Shown: in pieces, positions 22,392 to 25,667 of the stretch
Numbering within the stretch: the stretch's first letter is position 1
Layout: each line of letters opens with the position of its first letter
Origin: a virus
Direction: 5' to 3' (one strand)
Length of the DNA: 25,667 nt
IMG/VR virus record: IMGVR_UViG_3300030117_001349
Coordinates: 1 to 25,667 of that record
The notes under the pieces: generated by a model
Told to the model about the DNA's origin: nothing
Seen by the model: the letters and a program-made list of their open reading frames with translations, nothing else
Databases searched by the model: none
Position numbers and translations under genes: made by a program

Positions 22392-22682
22392 TTATTTACT
22401 AATTTGTTTTTTTGCGTACGCTTTGACAACAGCTAAAGCTGCACCGCCACCTGCAATAGCCGCTAATTGTAATGAATCAGCGTCTACTCCTGCAAGTGGA
22501 GCAACAACTAAAGCACCTATGAACGCTTCAATGAATGTCCATACTGTTCTCTCTAGCATATCTTTGAGTTCTTCACTCATCTTGTAACTCCATGCTTCAT
22601 TCCAAGGAGTCCACCCCACATCTTTCTTAAATGTGCCGTCTTGGTTTCTTCTTCTATTATTTTTTTCAAATAAATCTGACAT
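22392..22682 (-). CDS. r1t-type holin
   Basis: Residues 1-42 are hydrophilic and charged. Then comes RTVWTFIEAFIGALVVAPLA (about 45-64) and a second hydrophobic helix LQLAAIAGGGAALAVVKAYA (about 71-90), followed by a basic tail. Two transmembrane helices with the RTxWTF start are typical of r1t-like holins, frequent in actinobacterial phages. It would form the pores that trigger lysis. The start overlaps the stop of the candidate lysin (TAATG), so the two are co-translated. Confidence 0.75.
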   Translation of the reverse strand: MSDLFEKNNRRRNQDGTFKKDVGWTPWNEAWSYKMSEELKDMLERTVWTFIEAFIGALVVAPLAGVDADSLQLAAIAGGGAALAVVKAYAKKQISK

Positions 22683-23245
22683 TATGTAATATTCCTACCA
22701 CTAAGTTTAGCATTCAAAACTTTGATTTCTCCACTTATCTCTTGTAACTTCTCATAAACATCTGATTGTTCTGCAGGTTTGTCAAGCAAGTTTTGTATGG
22801 TTGTATATTCTATTGTAACTTTCTTACCTTGAAGTAATTGATTAGCTACTTTTGCATACATTTTTTTATAAGCTACTGTGCTTGAACCTACAAAACCATC
22901 TTTAGATATTTCTAAGTCTTGTTGTGTTTCTCCAACAATAAGACAACCTGATGTATGTTCGTCTGTGTTGCCTGTATGAATTAGTATGTAAGTAAAGTTA
23001 GGTACATCTTGTACATGCAACATACCATAATGTGCATTCTTATATCTTTCTGAATACTTGGCGTGAAATCCACCAGTCTTTCTAAATTCAATATCATACT
23101 TACCCTCTGGTATGCATGTCTCATGCATTACTTTTACCGCTTGATATTGGTCTTCTAATGTATAACATTCAAACTGTCCGTCAATCAACAATATTCCGTT
23201 GGTTGCGTCAGTTCCGAATTGTGTCCTTACTACTGTTAGTTCCAT
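22682..23245 (-). CDS. DUF5675 / L,D-transpeptidase-like candidate lysis enzyme
   Basis: Residues 45-110 contain IPEGKYDIEF, then FTYILIHTGNTDEHTSGCLI with His90 and Cys101. The IHxGN...SGC pattern matches DUF5675, which is related to the YkuD catalytic His-Cys arrangement. Such proteins cut or modify peptidoglycan cross-links. The C-terminal helix (150-187) may be a substrate-binding tail. GGAGGAG precedes the ATG. Being coupled to the holin supports an endolysin role, but the activity is inferred. Confidence 0.65.
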   Translation of the reverse strand: MELTVVRTQFGTDATNGILLIDGQFECYTLEDQYQAVKVMHETCIPEGKYDIEFRKTGGFHAKYSERYKNAHYGMLHVQDVPNFTYILIHTGNTDEHTSGCLIVGETQQDLEISKDGFVGSSTVAYKKMYAKVANQLLQGKKVTIEYTTIQNLLDKPAEQSDVYEKLQEISGEIKVLNAKLSGRNIT

Positions 23246-23318
23246 GTGATTCTCCTCCGTATTTACAATTACATATGGATATATGTGTTCCTTCTTTAGT
23301 TACGTTTGTATAGCACAT
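23208..23318 (-). CDS. Possible 36-aa cysteine-containing micro-protein
   Basis: The frame begins MCYTNVTKEGTHISICNCKY. The start overlaps the stop of the two-helix membrane protein (TAATG), a junction used repeatedly in this genome. It overlaps the lysin start by 38 bases. CNC and an N-terminal Cys suggest metal or disulphide binding. It has no ribosome binding site of its own and may simply be chance. Confidence 0.35.
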   Translation of the reverse strand: MCYTNVTKEGTHISICNCKYGGESHGTNSSKDTIRN

Positions 23319-23500
23319 TACTTTCTAAATCCTATAGTCAGTAACCAAACAGCAAGTGTTATTACTGTAGCTAGTCCTGTTATCTGTTGAGCACTACCTG
23401 TAAGGGTAAGTGTAGCAATAACTAAACCAACTAAAGTCCATGATAAGTTCAATGTTTCTTTTATAGCCTCAACTAACCAAGTCCATAGTTTTTTTATCAT
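23318..23500 (-). CDS. Two-helix membrane protein (60 aa), holin-like
   Basis: A basic start (MIKKLWTWLVEAIKE) is followed by two hydrophobic helices, about residues 18-36 (LNLSWTLVGLVIATLTLTG) and 41-57 (ITGLATVITLAVWLLTI), then FRK. AGGAAAACATT precedes the ATG, which overlaps the stop of the large exported protein (ATGA). The size and topology suggest a second holin, antiholin or pinholin. It cannot be assigned to a family by eye. Confidence 0.7.
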   Translation of the reverse strand: MIKKLWTWLVEAIKETLNLSWTLVGLVIATLTLTGSAQQITGLATVITLAVWLLTIGFRK

Positions 23501-25476
23501 AATGTTTTCCTAAACATAAATGCTGCCATAGTAGCTATTCTAGTCAAAATAACTGGCACTACCACTTCTTGTGCTTTTTCTTTTTGGTCTGAAGTCATGT
23601 CATCTCCAATGCTTGATAATTTAATTTCTGTTAAATCTATATCAACAAATGTTTCTATTGGATTATCTAAGAATGTTTCAAACTGTACCTCTGTAACAAC
23701 GTCAGCAAGTGTGTAGTTTTCTACATCTGCATTTTCTACAGCTCTCTCGACATACTCTTCAACAGCTACTGCAACAACTTCGTCTTCTTTTACAGCCTCT
23801 GCAATAATCTCAACATCTTCTTTCTGTACCTGTAATACTTCTGCAACAACCTCTACTTGTTCCTCCGTAAGTTCTTCTATTTCTTCTATAGCCTCTTCAA
23901 CAACAGCTTGTACTATCTCTTGTACTTCTTCTGTAGCTTGGTCTAGGTTTTGTACACCTATATCATTGACCTCTTCTATAACTTCTATAACTTCTTCGGT
24001 GTCGAGTTCTTGCACATATACTTCAATGGCTTCTTCAACTTCTTCATCTGTTAAGTCTTCTTCTATTTCTATTTCAATAATTTCAATTTGTACTTCCACG
24101 ATTTCATCTTCTTGCGGAATTTCTTCCTCTGTCTCGGAGTCATCTCGTAGTACATCTTTGTCCAACTCATTAACTTCTTCCTCTATAATTATTTCTTCTA
24201 TATCAATTACGATATCTTCTATCTCTTCTATTATAACAATTTCTATATCTTCGAAGGTGTCTAAGTATTCTTCAACCTGAAGGACTGTTTCATTAAACTC
24301 TTGAATTTCTTTTTCAATATTTCTTTCTTCTTCAGTTTTATGTTCGGGTTCATCTTGATGTCTATCTTCATTAACATCAGGTATATCAACATCATCAGAA
24401 AGCTCTTCTCTGTCCTCAACCATATCTTCGTCATCAATGATTTCAATATCATATTGTTCTAAATCTCCTCTCTCAATTTGTTCGTCAGTTAATTCTACAC
24501 CATATATTTCGTAATTTTTTCTACGTTCATTATCTCTTTCTACAGTGCCATCATCTATCTCATGTTGTTCATACTCTGCTTCAGTTCCATCATCAAGTAC
24601 AACAACAATTGTTTCGGGTTCGGGTGGTGCAGGAGGTGGTGGAGGAGGAGGAGGTGGAGGAGGTGGCAATGTTGTAGTAGTTGTTGTAGTAGGTTGTATA
24701 TATTTAAATGATATATTATCTAACAAAGACCAGTCATTTATTGTTATGGTAAAACTTTCTATAAAAGTTTCAAGAGTATCGTATATGTTATACACCACAT
24801 CTTCAAACATATTTTCTATATCTGTATTGTCCTGACCTTCAAGAACATTTTCTTGTGTAGTTTCATCAGTGTGTGTATATGTAACTGTGCCGTCATTATT
24901 TAATGCACCAATTCTAAAACCTACTTCATATATATCTATTTCTAGTTCTTCTTCATCTACTGTTGTTGTTTCAGGAAGAGTAAATGTATAGTCATTACTA
25001 TCATTTCCATGTTGAAAATAATGTAAGTTCATATGAAAGTCTTCCATACCACAACAATTCCAATTACCATTGCTGTGTTTATCGTCTATTTGTATATTAT
25101 TTTCTACTTCATTACCCTGACTATCTAGCTCATCTTCAGGAATAATTATGTCTGTAGTCTGTTCATAAGTTTCAGGAACAGTTGTTGTAGTTGTTGTAGT
25201 CGTAGTAGTAGTTGTAGTATCTGTAGTTTCTTCTTCTACTTCTTCTTCTGTTTCTTCTTCTGTTTCTTCTTCTACTTCTTCTTCTGTTTCTTCTTCTAAA
25301 GGACCATCAAAAGTTTCTACTTCCTCGACTTCTCCTGGGATAGTCGTAGTAGTAGTATCAGGTACAGTAGTGGTAGTAGTAGTTGTAGTATTATCTGATT
25401 CATTTGCTAAAGCCGATAATGGCATAACAATAAGTGATAGTACTAACCACCATTGCAACAGCCGTGTCCGCAGCAT
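23497..25476 (-). CDS. Exported acidic low-complexity protein (659 aa)
   Basis: A signal peptide is visible (residues 1-25, hydrophobic core LLQWWLVLSLIVMPLSALA). Tracts of Thr follow (TTTTTTTTVPDTTTTTIPG), then repeats of Glu with Thr/Val (about 57-84), more Thr, a Pro run near residues 272-286, and a long Glu/Ile/Val-rich coiled-coil-like part (about 400-600). The C-terminus (VVVPVILTRIATMAAFMF) may be a membrane anchor. NWNCCGMEDFHMN holds its two cysteines. Poly-Thr-Val-Pro linkers resemble secreted proteins of marine Acidimicrobiia-like actinobacteria. AGGAGG is 9 bases before the ATG. It probably acts in the envelope: lysis, exclusion or attachment. Confidence 0.75.
   Translation of the reverse strand: MLRTRLLQWWLVLSLIVMPLSALANESDNTTTTTTTTVPDTTTTTIPGEVEEVETFDGPLEEETEEEVEEETEEETEEEVEEETTDTTTTTTTTTTTTTVPETYEQTTDIIIPEDELDSQGNEVENNIQIDDKHSNGNWNCCGMEDFHMNLHYFQHGNDSNDYTFTLPETTTVDEEELEIDIYEVGFRIGALNNDGTVTYTHTDETTQENVLEGQDNTDIENMFEDVVYNIYDTLETFIESFTITINDWSLLDNISFKYIQPTTTTTTTLPPPPPPPPPPPPAPPEPETIVVVLDDGTEAEYEQHEIDDGTVERDNERRKNYEIYGVELTDEQIERGDLEQYDIEIIDDEDMVEDREELSDDVDIPDVNEDRHQDEPEHKTEEERNIEKEIQEFNETVLQVEEYLDTFEDIEIVIIEEIEDIVIDIEEIIIEEEVNELDKDVLRDDSETEEEIPQEDEIVEVQIEIIEIEIEEDLTDEEVEEAIEVYVQELDTEEVIEVIEEVNDIGVQNLDQATEEVQEIVQAVVEEAIEEIEELTEEQVEVVAEVLQVQKEDVEIIAEAVKEDEVVAVAVEEYVERAVENADVENYTLADVVTEVQFETFLDNPIETFVDIDLTEIKLSSIGDDMTSDQKEKAQEVVVPVILTRIATMAAFMFRKTL
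25180..25395 (-). repeat. Low-complexity triplet tracts inside the exported protein
   Basis: Two Thr-encoding tracts (25180-25220, 25335-25395) flank 15-base-like repeats coding EEETE (about 25227-25298). A Pro-encoding GGA/GGT tract lies at 24630-24666. They are in frame and encode the linkers, and are likely to vary in length between relatives through slippage. Confidence 0.6.
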
Positions 25477-25481
25477 TCCAT
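25443..25481 (-). CDS. Possible 12-aa Cys-rich peptide upstream of exported protein
   Basis: The frame reads MECCGHGCCNGG, then TAG, and overlaps the start of the 659-aa gene in another frame. The same AGGAGG serves both: 4 bases before this ATG, 9 before the larger one. CC-G-H-G-CC would bind a metal. It may be a leader peptide or chance. Confidence 0.25.
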   Translation of the reverse strand: MECCGHGCCNGG

Positions 25482-25489
25482 ATAACCTC

Positions 25490-25667
25490 CTACATTAGTG
25501 CGTTGACCAACACCACCAATGCAGAGCCTGCAACTAACCAACCACTTAGTTCTTGTCTTGATATTTTTGAATTTACTTTCTCATGAAGCAAATCAATTCT
25601 CTCGTTTGTTTTTTCTTGAGTTTCAATAATAATATTTAAAAGTTCTTTATTTGTGTAACCATTACCA
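25490..25667 (-). CDS. Partial small coiled-coil/membrane protein, N-terminus outside window
   Basis: The frame enters from the right edge and ends SGWLVAGSALVVLVNALM. A charged helix (NKELLNIIIETQEKTNERID and LLHEKVNSKISRQE) precedes one C-terminal hydrophobic segment. This coiled coil plus one membrane helix resembles XhlA-type hemolysin/holin partners. The stop overlaps the ribosome binding site of the exported protein, so it belongs to the same lysis block. Confidence 0.6.
   Translation of the reverse strand, partial: GNGYTNKELLNIIIETQEKTNERIDLLHEKVNSKISRQELSGWLVAGSALVVLVNALM

Noticed and set aside
23966-24280. Plus-strand Ser/Ile-rich frame opposite the exported protein
   Set aside because: Complement of Glu-rich codons; an artefact of the low-complexity tract.
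24545-24835. Plus-strand poly-Gly frame
   Set aside because: Complement of the poly-Pro tract of the exported protein; no ribosome binding site.

Overview
This window is a piece of an AT-rich, tailed double-stranded DNA phage genome, judged from a terminase, portal, holin and lysis set and very tight gene packing with many stop/start overlaps (TAATG, TGATG, ATGA, GTGA). The host is probably a low-GC marine actinobacterium (an Actinomarina- or Acidimicrobiia-like lineage). That is an inference from an exported protein with poly-Thr/VP linkers typical of that group, an r1t-type holin and one probable leaderless gene. No tRNA, integrase, insertion sequence or CRISPR array was found.

Left block (1-12743, minus strand) is the packaging and virion operon. 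Reading leftward it starts with a PD-(D/E)XK nuclease, then a run of very small basic or zinc-binding proteins (17 to 90 aa, several translationally coupled), the large terminase with an N-terminal zinc finger and helix-turn-helix, the portal, two small proteins, and a giant protein of more than 2243 aa that leaves the window. Inside the giant protein is what looks like a SLOG/molybdenum-carrier-type domain split by a coiled-coil insert of about 360 residues.

Centre (12744-13797) is a 1 kb gene-free divergent control region. It has back-to-back promoters, at least two candidate structured RNAs, a two-way terminator and several inverted repeats.

Right block (13798-22336, plus strand) is the early/middle block. 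It has unknown proteins, several small zinc-ribbon proteins, a repeat-rich leader before 14877, a two-domain RNA with mutually exclusive pairings at 15419-15541, and an operon of eight genes ending in a MoxR-type AAA+ ATPase and its von Willebrand A partner. A strong terminator follows. A second short operon, with an ATGCAT-array promoter and probably a leaderless start, encodes a putative helix-turn-helix protein, a metallophosphoesterase, a small unknown protein and a recombination/ssDNA-type protein with an SSB-like acidic tail.

Far right (22392-25667, minus strand) is a lysis and envelope block converging on the previous operon. It holds an r1t-like holin, a DUF5675 L,D-transpeptidase-like candidate lysin, two further small membrane proteins and a 659-aa exported, acidic, low-complexity protein. 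The most promising leads are the MoxR-vWA operon with its RNA leader, the split SLOG domain in the giant protein, and the structured RNAs of the control region.
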